Shown here one piece after another: positions 33,248 through 46,068 of a stretch of DNA of 64,000 nucleotides. The notes beneath the pieces are model-generated. The model did not search any database. It worked only from the letters and a program-made list of their open reading frames with translations, and had not been told where the DNA came from. The position numbers and the translations under genes are program-made. Every line of letters starts with the position of its first letter. The stretch's first letter is position 1. Source of the stretch: Triglochin maritima (Eukaryota; Streptophyta; Magnoliopsida; Alismatales; Juncaginaceae); the NCBI GenBank assembly GCA_963682175.1, contig OY821775.1:29262053-29326052 (forward strand). The letters are read 5' to 3'.

Positions 33248-34747
33248 GTGGAGATGGATGGTTACATGGGCGACCATCCATATCATTGTTGGGACCAAGA
33301 CAATTCGTCCTGGTATTCCGGACCCATGCAACATGTGGTGGCTCAGACGAACACCTCGTATGGTTGGGATAATCCTCATTGTGTGACTGAGCAATCTTCA
33401 TATTGGGGTAACATGAGAGAGGCATCGACTGCTAGACCACCATCTAGTTACGTCGGATCATATGTTGGTCATCAAACTGAGATATTGCAAGAACCTTTGG
33501 CCTCTTTCATGCATGTGGTAGAAGACATGAGTGCACCAGTGGCTCCAGTAGCCGTACCGTGTCACTATTGTGGGTTGAGTGGTCTTGATTTCGGGGAATG
33601 TCCTAATGTTCCCCCAGAGCCTGAGTATGAGCATACCTTTTCCCCAAATGCTCAATATAACCATTACGCATCCGCGTACAACCTAAGAGGGATGGATTCG
33701 TGGGGAGACAATTCGTATTCAAATTCTTATACATCATTTTGACACTAGTATCCTCCTCCCGAATACCCAAAATTCTACCAACACCCCACTTCAAATCATT
33801 GGACTCATTCTCAACCCATCAACACCCAACCCCAAAATTTCCCAATCTCTAACTTGGACCTCATAGTTAACCACATACCTGATTCCTCGAAACCAACTTT
33901 CCTTACGTTCATGGAAACCATTCAACAGTCCATACAAAATTTGGCACTGCAAGTGAGTCAAATGTCGCAGCAATTACGTGAACGTGAGGAGAGTAGCTTT
34001 TCTTGTCAACATGAGGATTCATCTTTTGATATCGAACCGCCACCACCACATCCACAAATTCAAAGCACAATCTTTCAAAGTCAAACTCCTAGTCAGTCTG
34101 AGGGACTTGGGGTTTCAATTCACGATCACGTGGTGGACGATTCGATCCCAATTGAGAATAACATGGACCAGCTTCATTATGAGTCGGCACATGATTGTGC
34201 CCTATCTTATTGTCCCATGGTGCTTGAGCCACATGACCTTATTGTTGTACCTCCTAAGGACTCACCTCTGGTGGAGCAAGAGCTCCCTAGTCCCCTCAAT
34301 TTCAAACAACCTGATGAAAGTTTGCCTCTCACTATTGTTCCTAATCATCTTGAAAATGATGGAACATCAAACAACTACATAGCTCATGAGGGTATTAGGA
34401 GTTCCTTGGAGGATACTTTGGGTATGAGACCCACTTTTTGTTCGTCTGGTGTGTCGAACATGCCTAACGAGGTTCTTGACCTCGTTCCGACGCACCAACC
34501 TGTTGGTTGGAGAGTTTGGATTGACGATCATAACTTCAGCAGAGCAACGGGAGAAACTCTTCTGTCGTTGCCCCTCATTTCCCAAACTCTTGAGAGGTTC
34601 AAGCTCTTTCAGTTTAATCCTTTGAATGAGATGCATTTGCGTTCAATTCATGAACCTCTCATTTCATCTGGTGATCTTTGTGAAGGGGGCCCACGCATGC
34701 GTATTCTGGCCCCGCGTGGTGTCATGTTCCCTTTCCAAGTGGATTGA
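33248..34747 (+). pseudogene. Element E gag-derived ORF with unknown C-terminal domain
   Basis: The Met at 33248 starts a frame with a Trp/Tyr-rich lead (GYMGDHPYHCW), then a knuckle in which the His is replaced: CHYCGLSGLDFGEC. PEPEYEHTF and YASAYNLRGMDSW follow. Two stops at about 33740-33748 replace codons that are open in D; the same frame continues to 34747 through METIQQSIQNLALQVSQ and the entire C-terminal domain: LGVSIHDHVV, HYESAHDCALSYCP, EPHDLIVVPPKDSP, LPLTIVPNHLEN, VGWRVWIDDHNFSRATGETL, ISQTLERFKLFQF, GVMFPFQVD. It is the most complete copy of that domain here. It may have been translated by stop readthrough, but decay is simpler. Confidence 0.75.
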
Positions 34748-36235
34748 CCCACTCTTGAGGTTCCCATTTGATGTCTTTTGACAAATGAGGATGGGAACTT
34801 ATGTTTGTACATAGTTATATATATATAAAATACAATAAAATACTCCTTCAGTGAGCATCGATTGTTGTGAGCCCCAACCCTTGTGTATTTAGGCTCTATT
34901 TCTTTCACGTATTTGTATCATTTCTTTAGCATCTCACAGGTTTTAAGGGAATTTGGGTTTGTGTCCATCAACATGACCTTGAACTTCCCTTTGTACTTCA
35001 TGTTGGTGAGATCTCTCCTTTTTCATGCATAAATCCATGTAGTATCTTGCTCACATTCATTGAGGACAATGCATGAAGTAGGGGTGGGGGTGTTTTACGT
35101 GTGTACATAGTTGAGTCTTTTTCCTTTGATTTTATTTTCTTTTGTGTGCAATATTAGGGTCATGTTAGTGTGCTGCATTAAATATCAATATATTTGCTTG
35201 CCATGATCCTTGGGTGACTTGTCTTCTTTTGCTTGCCTAGTGCTTCAAAAATTTCACATTTCTTTCAAAATCTTCATGTGTTTGCGAAAGAAAATATTTT
35301 GTGGGTTTTGTGTGTGTTTTTAGCAGGTGCAAAAACGTTCAGAGGCAAAGTAAAAAGAAAGCTCCCAAAATTGTGTTGAACATGATGCATTAAGATATCT
35401 AGTACAATGACTTTAGGATTTATCGAGTTGTTAGGATTCACCCCAATTTTCCTTTGGGGGTGAGTAATCATAGGGTTTCAGTGCTCAAACATTTAAAGAA
35501 GTTCACCCTAAACCTAGTGAGTCAATAATTCGTGTTTGTTAACTTGAGGAAGTTTGTTGTAGTCAAGGACCCTTTAAATCTTGTTGTGAGACATTAAGTG
35601 TAGGGGTTTTGGTTCATGTGTAGATAAGAATAAGTGAGTAGGTATTCTCTCTTCTCGTGGGACTCCTATCACTCGGGAAAGTAGGTCTGAGGGGACTTTG
35701 TGCTTAGTGCTTTCGAGTCATCTGACTTGGGATGCGCCGACCGAACTCTCATTACACGGGTGGTAGGGATTGCCCTATTTGGAGATTTGGGGAAAGGTGT
35801 ACGTGATAGTGTAAGTCCTCATGGGCAATGTTGCACGAAACCTGACCCTAGGAGAATGAAGCTCCAACTAATAAAAAGAAAAAAGAAGAAGAAAAAATAA
35901 TGAGAAACGAAACAAAAAGAAAAAAATGGTAATGCAAATAAGAACCTTAATGGACCTTACACTTTGTATCACTTGAGGATGTTGAGGTTGTCCATGTCTT
36001 TCACTAAATTCCCTATTTAACTTGTACGAATGGTTCATTAGGCTAGGTGTGGATTGATTACCTATATAGAGTCGGCCCATAGGATTACCGCGTCCAACGA
36101 TCGACAAAATATTTCCAACGAGTCGAGTGTCTAGATTGAATATTGCATCTTGTTCCGATTTTGTGGGTATATCCGCTGAAAACCCTCAGGAGACAACACT
36201 CCTCCTCCTTGGAAACAAAGAGGTTTAACGGCTTG
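34748..36235 (+). other. Element E 3' non-coding region, cut before the polypurine tract
   Basis: The blocks are the same as in A and C, ending at GAGGTTTAACGGCTTG, where A and C continue into the GTTGCAC hairpin. E switches here to gag-type sequence. The ORF at 35700-35900 is a by-product. Confidence 0.7.
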
Positions 36236-36300
36236 CTGCCTGCTCCATTTCTGGAGCCATGTAGCAACAATCCTCGCTCACATGACCGACCATACAAAAC
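36236..36300 (-). pseudogene. Gag zinc-knuckle scrap before the right LTR of E
   Basis: In minus sense it reads GMVGHVSEDC and on to YMAPEMEQ, the part of a gag knuckle and the residues after it. It is the direct continuation of the gag of K at 37692. The right LTR is thus inserted in that gag. Confidence 0.65.
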
Positions 36301-37691
36301 TGATTGACATCATTTCATGCTTATATATGTATCTTATATCCATTATCTTACACCTAAGCAATGCTACGTGATGTGTTTTATGTTTAGTTTTCAGGAATAA
36401 AGAGGTTTGAAGAGACGAGCCATGAAAGGACCCAAAAGCAGGAAAAATGACTTAATTGTGAGACCTAGGCACTAAGATGCAAGGGAGAAGGACCTGATCG
36501 TAAGACCGAAGGACCTAAGAGCAAAACAGGAAACTCCACACCATCATGGGGAGTATTTTGGCAATTTGATTTGGGTCGGAACTCCAACAAACCAAATAGA
36601 TGCATCCAAGACAAAGAAATACTTCAAGAAAAGCCCAACACAAAAAGAAAACGGATCTGGGCCTTATAGACTGCCAATTGGCGGTCCGGATCATCCCAGA
36701 TCCGCTAAGATTTCGCCTCGACTTGTATTAATGTTTGTTTAGACTATTTTTGGTATTGGTTTAGTCTGACATCAGGGGATTATCCCGGATTAGCTTTTTC
36801 CATGCCTATAAATAGAACTCTTCACCTTCCATTGTAATTACCCATTGCTTGGTGGCATTCTCTCTACTAAGGAGTGAGCCTTGAAGCAAAAACTGAAGGC
36901 GGAGAAGAATGCTACCTTGAATGTGAGTCATTTGTTAATAAAATAATTCTTCTAGTTTATTTTAATCTTGTCTTTTAATTTGTGCATGTTTGTTTAGTCT
37001 TTCCTTTCCTTTTATGCTTCTTTAATATTTCTTGCTTGATTAGTGTAGTTTTATTTCAGTATAATGCTTCATATTGTTAGAGTAGTTAGTTTAAATATGT
37101 GTGAGTAGTTCCATCCGCTTTGGGGGTTGAGTAGATGTATGTACATGTTATGTAGGTGGTATGAATGCTAGATTTTATTGTGTGTCAGAGATATTAGTAT
37201 GCTTGCTTGACTTAATAAGAACTTTACTAGATGGTTTCTGCCATAGTTAGGTACACTCCATGCTCGTTATGTTCTTAATAAGAACCTCGCATTGCTCATA
37301 TTAATCACCTAGGTTAGTGTTGTAAATGATAGGTCTTGCCATGAGGTACTTCTTATGCATGAACAAACACTAACCACACTTCAGCTTGTTGTATGCATTC
37401 AACACCACACTTATTTCATGTGCACACACACACACACACTCAACTCCTTAAGGGTTTTCATTCCCGTGTTTTTATCTTCTTCAGTAATTGTTTAGCTTAG
37501 TTGTTTAGTGATTTCATTTCAGCTTGCTTGTGTACTAGTTTAGATTAGTGTAGTGTAATACATCTTTCTTCCCTTTCTTTCCACTCGCCTTCGCACAAAC
37601 CAAACGTCGACACACCTGCCAGTGGATGACCTGTTTTTGCGACTGCTTCAACGCGGTCGTGTACTTGCGGTTAATATAAAACGATCAATCA
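36301..37691 (+). mobile_element. Right LTR of element E
   Basis: The LTR runs from TGATTGACATC to GATCAATCA, followed by CAAAC. The TATA box is at 36806-36816. One palindrome remains (36669-36686); the second one of the left LTR is missing. It could be a 3' LTR or a solo LTR in K's gag. Confidence 0.85.
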
Positions 37692-38720
37692 CAAACCTAT
37701 GACATGAAATAGAGCTACATACATATGCTTGGGAACTTTTTGTTTGGTTCTGGAGGACCATCGAGTCCATATGACGGATCAAGGCTGCATAGTGTGCCTC
37801 ATTGGTCGTATCGGAATTGAAGGAAAAAACCGAACCTACTTTCACTTGGTTGGAATTTGCATTCCTCACTCCTATGCTACTACGTGATGTAGGTGGTTCT
37901 CTAACACATTCCCATTGCATGGACTTTTCAACGAGGTCTCGAGAAAAGCCCATGCGTCTCTCTCTTCCTTACCCAAGAAATCTCCTTAACACATGGATTC
38001 AAGAAACGTTCAGGATGAAGTGTTGAGACCTTCGTAAACAATTTGACAAAGGTGCCACAACTCGATGCCATGGTGAGGGCACGAGGAAAGTAGCTCCTTA
38101 AACTTCTCAAAGTACGCAAGGAATGTTTCAGACTCGAGTTGATAGCAAGAATTGATTTCTTGTCTCAACTTTTGTGTCAGATGATGAGGAAAATATTTTT
38201 AAAAAAATGCAGATTGAAACTGATCATAAGTTGTGAAATTGTTTTCTTGGTGGCCATACAAGCACTTCTTGGCGTCATCCTTCAGAGCGAAAGGGACCAG
38301 TCAAAGATGGATGGAGTCTGTGCTTGGTTGCTGCAGCTTAAACATAGAGACCTCTTCGAATTCTTGAAGAAAGAGATATGGATCACCCTTACCTGAGAAA
38401 TGAGGGTCATGGAGATATACTGAGGTTTAACCCAAAAGTGGTCCCCTATTGCATGGGCAATGTGATGCAAGACGGAAGAGCAGTTTGTGTTGGAAAGCAT
38501 AAGTCATGCAGAGGAAGGAGAATAGGTGGCAGAACAGGTGCATCCACTAATCGCTCCTCCTCGCGGTGCTGATCAGCCATGGAACCCGGACTGAGTGGGA
38601 CATGGGAAGGAGAAGGTGTTGACAAATGGACTACTGTGGTAGGATTGATGATGCATTTCGTCAAATGGACACACTCGTCTCGTGCCCACACAAGCATGCA
38701 CAAAGGTGCACACACACACC
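37692..38720 (-). pseudogene. Element K gag pseudogene
   Basis: Minus-strand gag of the C type, broken into short frames: start region near 38580-38450, capsid part 38400-37930 with many shifts, then LVEKSMQWECVREPP, ALIRHMDSMVLQNQ and the first residues of a zinc knuckle (SCHRF) at the LTR border. In C the corresponding words are LAEKTMQWESVRESP and ALMRRMDSIELQNQ. The rest of the knuckle lies at 36236-36300. Confidence 0.7.
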
Positions 38721-39032
38721 AAACTTAAAACCTCTTTTTTTCCAGAACAACAAAAGAAAAAAGACTGAGAAGGGTGCGTAGATGAGAAGACCAGAGGACG
38801 CAGATGAAAGGAGAGAAGAGAAGTCCTTAAGTTATGAGGTATGGATGAGGGTAGAAGACAAGCAATCAAACACGGCTCAAACAACTTAGGCCTATAGGTC
38901 CTTAGGCTAGACGAGGCCGAACTTCGAATTCATAGTCTCGACACGCCTCACCTCCCTACAACAAGGACCATAATGGCCAACAAGTGATACCGTATCCGGA
39001 GATCTAGTACCTCCTACTATCAACCAGGCAGG
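38721..39032 (-). other. Element K leader, first part
   Basis: The sequence resembles C's leader (24550-24890): the AGAGAAGTCCTTA block, ACGCCTCACCTCCCTACAA, and ACCTCCTACTATCAACC. An LTR then interrupts it. Confidence 0.65.
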
Positions 39033-40472
39033 TGATTAGTAGGGTATCATGCATCATATTTATGCTATATATCCTTATTTTTACCCTAATATTGTGCTAC
39101 TCAAGTGTTTGTTGTTAAATTACAGGACTGAAACGTAAAGGAGTGAAACGTAAGAAGAAAGGACATAAATGAAACAAAATGGACCTCTCCCTCATACACA
39201 AGGACCCCTTCGACAAGAGGGAAGGACCTAGACGTAAGCCCGGAGGGACCAAATAGCAAACCAAGAAACTCCACACCATCGTGAGGAGTATTTTGGCAAT
39301 TAGATTCGGGCCCCGACTCCAATAACCGATTCAAGTGCACCCCACGTGAAGAATTGAAGCACTAAAGAAGATATCCGAAAATATGTCTGATCCGACAAAA
39401 AGTTACCGCCAATTGGGAATGTTTCATTATAGACATGGGTTATGTGTTTATGTCTATTATGGGAATGTTTCATTAGTCCCACATCGGGGAATTGTTCTCA
39501 GTTTCCTTTTTCATGCCTATAAATAGAACTCTTTTTCTCCATATTAATCTAAGCATTACTTGGTGTCCATTCTATCTACTTGGAGTAAAGCCTTGAAGCA
39601 AAACTCAAGTGGAGAAAAATGCTGCTAGTAATGTGAGATATCAATAAAATATTTTTTCTTATTTTGTTCTAATGTTGTCTCTTTTGATGTTTGCATGTTT
39701 AGCTTAGTTTTGTTCTCTTAATCTTAGTATAATTAGTAGAATGTCTTTTTTCCTTAATACAATTGTTAGCTTAATGAGTAGAGAGTAGGTCCACCCCATT
39801 TGGGGTGGAGGTCATGTAGATTTTTGTGATAGTGATGTGTTCTTTTATTTGTGCCATTTCATATGCTTAACATAGATCTATACTCATAGCATGCTAAAAC
39901 TTGTATTAGATGGGAAAATGTCCAAATTTGTATTAGATGGGAAAATGTCCACACTAGGTACTTATCTTATGCTAGCTTTAGAGTTTATCTTGTTGCTTGT
40001 AATGGTTTGATGGAAATGACTTGTTATGTATGGATCCATGTTTGGTGCACATTCATATGAATGATTTAGGTTGTATGTAGGATTAATTGATGGTCTAATG
40101 GTCACACTAGGTACTTATTGCATGCTTGACAATCTAAAATCAACCTCAACTTTATGAGAGACAAGCACGTTCATGGTTTGCCATGTAGTGTTCTTTATCC
40201 TACACTAGCTTCTACTTGTATGCCACACAAACTACACTTGTGCCTAATTGAAATGAAGACCCACTAACACACACACATACCTACAACCTTCACTCCATGG
40301 GGCCTTAGATTAATTGTTAATTCATTCATAGTTTAGTGTAATCAAACTTCTTTTCCCTTATTTTCCACTTGACTTCTAAAGAACCGGAGTTGACACACCT
40401 CCCTGTTGACTTGACCCGTACTTTCCGCGTCTTCACCGATGTCGTGTACTTGCGGTTATTATAAGTGAATCA
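39033..40472 (+). mobile_element. Solo LTR in the leader of K (A-type LTR)
   Basis: The start TGATTAGTAGGGTATCATGC and the end AAGTGAATCA match A's LTR ends, and the GTCGTGTACTTGCGGT block precedes the end. K's leader continues on the other side (GACGCCGATCAGGTCATGAC). The 5-bp flanks GCAGG and GTTAG do not match, so a clean solo LTR is not proven. A 28-bp unit containing TTGTATTAGATGGGAAAATG is tandemly duplicated near 39900-39950. Confidence 0.75.
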
Positions 40473-41046
40473 GTTAGAAGGTGACGCCGATCAGGTCATG
40501 ACGGTCTCAACTGGGTCACACTCTTAGTGCGTCCGAAATCCTTATGGGCCAATGTCTACTTGGTTTAGAATTAAGGCTTTAGAGGTGGTTTTTGGGGATA
40601 TGGAGTGGGTCATGAAAGACTTCAAATGGTGCCCCCTAAGTTGATTTTTTCTTTAAACTTGCAAGCAACTCACCAAACAAACACTCACCTTACTCTTGTT
40701 TCAATGCAAACCATACTAACTAATTAATGTGCTAATGTGTGACGAATGTTAATGAATGCATACCTTGCTTTAGCAATCAATGACATAAATTAAAACTAAC
40801 AGAAGACAAATAGCATGCTCCAATCATTACTAGATGATGCATGTCCTAAATATAGGAAATGCCTAATCTTTTGCTTTAAGTTTTAGTGTCCAAGTTGATT
40901 AAAGGGGATTTTTGGGTTAAGAGGTAAACTGGGAGAGGTAAAAAAATGAAAACAAATCAAGCAAAATGCTCCCAGACACCAAATATGAAGTGTGAGCTAC
41001 AAGTGAAACTACTGGACTAGGAGAAATTCCGAGACCACCAATAGTA
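40473..41046 (-). other. Element K leader, second part
   Basis: The leader continues to about 41046 (GAGACCACCAATA), close to where a primer site and 5' LTR would be expected. They are missing, and MULE flank follows. Confidence 0.6.
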
Positions 41047-41204
41047 TGGGTCGATGTGTATGCTCGATAGTTATACCTGGTTAGAGTTTGATTGAACTCA
41101 ATTGTGCTCGATTGTGTCACTCGATACAACCTCCATAAAAACATGGTAGAACTCGATGGGTTATCACTATTAATATGAATTCCACTGTTTCACCTTTTTT
41201 GTTT
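41047..41204 (+). other. CTCGAT-rich 5' flank of the first mudrA-type gene
   Basis: Short CTCGAT motifs recur, as they do 3' of the second mudrA-type gene at 62490-63010. A pyrimidine tract ending TCATATCAG (about 41216) looks like a splice acceptor before coding sequence. Confidence 0.45.
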
Positions 41205-42241
41205 TTTGTCATATCAGGATTGACTATTAACGTATTGGATGCGTACAATGGTATTTGGGAAATGCATGGTAGAGATTGACTTTTCAAGGAGGGCAAAAGT
41301 AAGGGGATCACGATAGAAAAGGATGTAACATACTTGCAACTGCTTGAAAATTTTCATAAGGCGTTTAATGTTGATAAGTTGAAGTATGAGCTTAAACTGG
41401 AGGGCCCTTACAAAATACAGAGGCAACCTTTTGAACCTGTTGAAATTATAGACGATTCTGACGTATGTTTCTTCGTTTTGAAATATTATAGGACAAAATC
41501 CCTTTATGTGTGACTCTGGTTACAAAAATGCGCTTGTAGAAGCATCGCTCAATCCCATCTTTAATACAGAAGTTAGGAGTTAAGTTGGGACTTTTGTTCC
41601 CCAAACAGATATCATGGCTACCAGAGGTGAGATAGTTTTTCCTGAAGTTGATGTCCCCCACCAATTGAATGACTACGACCCTCATATGAATGATGATCCT
41701 GCTGTGAACTTAAGTGACGAAGATGGAAATTAGGATGAAGATTTCGAATTAGATGATAGTGAAGATTAGCCACTCCCACACTCACAACCCCCAACGGAAA
41801 TACACCGACAACCTGGAACTCCAAGAATCCATACATATGGGACAAGCAGCAATGGCCCAAGTAGAACGGAAAATAACACAGGACATAGTTCTCAATTCAT
41901 CTCCTAAGAAGATCATAGAAGATGGAGTGCTCCAATGTTAACAAGAGAAGATATATTGGAATGTAGCCGACAACTCATCTGTAAAATTTCACCTTGGTAA
42001 GACTTTTGAAAGCAAGGATAAATTGAAAACCTATGTTGCTTTCTTTGAAATGAAGAATAATATTGAGTTTGTGTGAAGAAGTCTGGTAAACAGGTTTGGT
42101 ATATCACCTGCAAGGATCCTAATTATGGATGGAGATTGAGGGGCAAAAAGCAAGTGTGTTCACCCATGTTTGAGGTCATTGTCTCCCACAATGTACATAA
42201 TTGCACATTACAACTCAGACAGAGAGACAACCGACAAGCAC
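41205..42241 (+). pseudogene. mudrA-type MULE transposase copy 1, N-terminal part
   Basis: Plus-strand remnant with several stops. Recognisable parts are an acidic stretch (about 41600-41770) and the MuDR N-terminal domain at about 41990-42240 with HLGKTFESKDKLKTYVAFFE, ITCKDPNYGWRLRG, FEVIVSHNVHNCTL and QRDNRQA. The frame stops being transposase exactly at the CACTA insertion (42242). Joining QA on the left side to PWVVGQLI on the right side of the CACTA element (48467 on) keeps the reading frame. The catalytic part is at 48467-49194. Confidence 0.8.
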
Positions 42242-42444
42242 CACAAATGCTGGAAAAAATGGCTATAAGGTCGGATATTAAGGAGGTACGACGTTGGGTT
42301 GACCACCTAGGTTGACAGACGTGGTAGGTGGGGTATGTTATACGGCGATACTCTTTCACGTTGGTCTAAACTCCGACGTGGTAGTGGGGGTAGACCCCTT
42401 AATCAATTTATTATTATTTTTTATTTTTTGCTTTTTGTACCATA

Positions 42445-45400
42445 TGTTAAACGTTTTACTAAACCGCAAGTGCACGACTTTCAGGGAAGACAGATGATTG
42501 ATTCGTTTTAATTAACCGCAAGTGCACGACCGCGTTGAAGTGGTGGCAAATATGGGTCGATCCACAGGGAGGTGTGTCGACTTTTGGTTTGTGCGAAGGT
42601 GAGTGGGAAAGAAAGGAGAGAAAGGTTGGTTACACTAAACTACAATGCGAAAGTAAATGGAAAATAAACAATAAAACTAAACCCCAAAGGGGGTTGAGAA
42701 ATAATGTGAATATAAAGATGTGTGTGTGTGTTCAATTATGCTCATCACAACAAGTAGTGCATGAAATCATAAAACTAAATCCAACTTTGCCTCCACGTGA
42801 AATAAGACAAGATCATATCATTAAAACATACAATACAATAATTGGAATGAAGCTAAATGAACTCATGTATAAAGACTAGACCCTACTATGCCTCCACATG
42901 AAATAAGATAACCCAATTTCATTAAAACATACAAGGCATTAACCAAGGTAAAGGCAGCAAGAGTACATACACTACAAATTGTGTTTCCAATATTAATTCC
43001 ATCCATATCCTCACCTTATCATTCCCCATAAAATAAGTCCACTAATCTAAGCATAAGCTAAGCTTCATTCAAGAGCATTAGCATATCAAAGATAAGAGTG
43101 AAATCCCATTAGATGGTTATGGAAATCATATAAGGCTCAAGGGATTAAGATAACACACACCTAATACACCACATAATCATATCACATATTTCTCCACCCC
43201 CCAAATGGGGAACGATCTACCGACTACTCATTACACTAACTACATTAACAAAATGAAACATTATGCTGAAATGAAATTAACCTAAGAAAGAAAGAAATAT
43301 TAAAGAAGCTTAAAAGGAAAGTAAAACTAAACAAGCATGCAAAAATTAAAAGACAAGATTAAAAGAAACTACAACAATTATTTTATTAAAATGACTCACA
43401 TTGAAGGTAGCATTCTTGTCCACCTTGAGTTTTGCTTCAAGACTTACTCCAAGTAGAGAGAATGCCACCAAGCAATGAGTAATTACAATAGAAGGTGAAG
43501 CGTTCTATTTATAGTCATAGAAAAAGGTAATCCGGGATAATCCCCCGGTATGGGACTAAACATATACCAGAAATAGAATAAACACACACTAATAAATGTT
43601 CCCGCCAAAGCTTAGCTGATTCGGACCCAAACAGACCGCCAATTAGCGGTCCTAGACCGCCAATTGGCAGTCTATCGGTTCTGGATCCATCTCGAATTTA
43701 TTGTGGACTTTTCTGGATGTCTTTGCTGGTCTTTGATGCATATACTTTGTTTATTGGAGCTCCGACCTGAATCGAATTGCCAAAATAGTCCACGTGATGG
43801 TGTGGAGTTTTCTATTTTGCTCTTTGGTCATTCGGTCTTACGTTCAGGTCCTTCTCGCTTGCATCTTAGTCCCCAGGTCTCACAATTCAGTCCTTTTTCC
43901 CTGCTTTTGGGTCATTTTATTCTTCATCTCTTCAAACCTATTTATTTCTGAAATTCAAACATAAAACTCATCACGTAGCTTTGCTTACGTGTAAGATAAT
44001 GGATATAAGATACAAATATAAGCATAAAATGATGTCAATCAATGGGGAAAGAATGTGTCGATCAGCAGGGAGTGTTGCCAACCTTCGAGAGAGAAAAATC
44101 AAGTGGAAAATAATGGTGGAAGAAGAGATTATTACGCTACTACTGAAAAATGATTATACCACGAATGCAAAATAAACTAGACTACAATGCAACAAAAAAC
44201 TAAAGAAATTCAGCAAACAATATGGAACGAAATATGGACGAACCCCTAAGGGGTGGAGTGTGTGCACATATGAGGTGAGAGAAGTGATGAATGATTCACG
44301 TAAGCATATACATGTGTGTGTGTCATGTGTGTGTCTTCATGCATTTGAAGTCTCTGAAGATTTGGCAAGACCTATCAATTCATTCACACAACATGTTAGC
44401 AATTACAATTTGATTATGAAAAGATGAGGCTCAGATTGAGAAGTGTCTAAAATTATGACAAGATTAATAAAAAACTAGGAAGTCATTTGAAAAACAAAGC
44501 TAAGAATGGGAGGTTCTAAATTTTATGGCAAAACCCATCAAAACAGAGTTTCTTCAATCAATCGAGCAAGCAAACACTAATATAAACACATGACTAACAT
44601 GTCGCACATCTAACATGAGATTTCAGCCAATAAACAATAGGAAACCAAGCATGGTAAGTGTCTAAAACGTATGGTAAAACCCTGCCAAAATCCTCCAACA
44701 TGTAGATCATCAAAATAAATCTGATAAACATACAAACATCCAAGTCTACACAAACCGAAATCTGTCAAGCATCAAAACCTCAAAACATACATGTACATCA
44801 TCTCCATCCCCCAAAGGTGCATGAAACTACTTACTAAACATGAAGATCATATTATTATTGCAAAAGAAAAACATCCTAATCTAACCACAAGGAAAGAGAG
44901 AAACTAAAAATTGAACTTTTTTATTAAGATAAGGAGACATTACAATTTCCCACAAGAGAGTTTCCTCCCTTCCAGCCGAATTCGAATTTCTCCAAGGAGT
45001 ACAAGGGGTACAACAGCATCAAGAAGGAAAAATTCAAGAGCGAGAGAGGGAGAATAACACGAGAGAGGGATATCTAGCAAATACAAGTAGGGTTTTCTAT
45101 TTTCTCACATCAGATTTCTTACACACCTTTTACGAGCCCCGAATCTTCTGAATTTGGGAAACTGTCCTATACCAAAGTTGTGCATATGGAAGTTGTCTGT
45201 GTAGCACATCTTGAATCACCTTATTTGGATATCTTTTAAAAATGTTATGCTGCAATTACTGATGATATGTCGGATGCCCGGTTTCCAAAGACAGTCTGAC
45301 TTGATAAACGTTTTTAGCCCTCATATCATCAGAAATTGGCAAGTCTCAAGAGAGAAAAATATTTTTCAACATTAAATTGTATTTCCAATGGATCTTGAAT

Positions 45401-45784
45401 CATCAAATTTGGTATTTGTATATGGACGTTATGAATAAAACACGTAACATGTGCTCACAGTCCAAACTTTCCTTATCCGAACTTTCATATTTGAAGTTGA
45501 TTGCATATTCCGAATTTGCACCTACAATTTGATTATTTTCCATACACATTGCAGAAAACTAAAGAGCACAAACATGTGGAGTGGATTTCTTGTAGCATGC
45601 CCTTCAACTTTCAATTTATATATCGGATTTTGCATTTAAGTCCTTCCACTTTTCAATATTTTCAGCAATTGTATCTATTTCCTTGTAATCTACAAAATGA
45701 AAAGAAAACACTCGACATAGAATTGTTAAAATAGAAAAAGTAAGATAATAATGAAGGAAAAATGATAAATTATAATACTCATCA
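42445..45784 (-). mobile_element. Solo LTR G, interrupted by LTR F
   Basis: G begins TGTTAAACGTTTTACTAAAC with the ACCGCAAGTGCACGAC block, is interrupted at 42495-44041, continues GTGTCGATCAGCAGGGAGTG and ends ACTCATCA near 45784. Its flanks CCATA and CCTTA agree in four of five positions. Splicing out F rejoins the ACCGCAAG...CAGGGAG order found in all other LTRs here. Its exact ends are uncertain by a few bases. Confidence 0.65.
42495..44041 (-). mobile_element. Solo LTR F, nested in G
   Basis: In minus sense it runs from TGATTGACATCATTTT (44041) to the block before TGATTGATTCG (42495), the same type as element D's LTR. A TATA box, CTATTTATAG in plus sense, is at 43505-43514. Two well-kept palindromes lie at 43634-43651 and 43655-43672. 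The 5-bp flanks ACAGA and ATGGG do not match well. Confidence 0.8.
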
Positions 45785-46068
45785 CCTTACTACGTAAGTT
45801 TCCTTAGAAATCGACGTTGTAGACAACCTACAACGTTAGTTTTAATGAAAACCGACGTGTTATGGTATTTTTTATTTTTTATTTTTTTATATTTGATTTT
45901 TTTATTTGTGTTAGGTCCAACTCTGTCGATTTTAGGCCTAACCTAGTGACTCCATCACTCTCCATTAGATTCCATTCAAACCATATAGAAGCAAGCAAAT
46001 CAAGGTCACCAAATTAGAGGTAATATATGTTCTAGAATAGGGAGGCAAAATTAAGAACAAGGAAAGAC

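Larger units (their letters stand above)
30706..37691 (+). mobile_element. Element E, pol-less Athila-like unit between two LTRs
   Basis: Two closely similar LTRs (30706-32119 and 36301-37691) flank a leader, a gag-derived gene and 3' non-coding sequence, with CAAAC on both outer sides. It is not a simple intact insertion: the internal region stops at about 36235, before the hairpin and polypurine tract, and 65 bp of gag-type target sequence stand directly before the right LTR. The right LTR therefore has its own insertion-site flank, AAAAC against CAAAC. A recombination or partial duplication fits better than one clean retrotransposition. Confidence 0.7.

Noticed and set aside
33037..33372. 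ORF in the E leader with SSESSSSHLLLRYS, also seen in D
   Set aside because: It is shared because the leaders are related; frames disagree at their ends and it overlaps the gag start in another frame.
39033..40472. Clean solo LTR with target duplication
   Set aside because: The 5-bp flanks GCAGG and GTTAG differ, so only the LTR itself is claimed.
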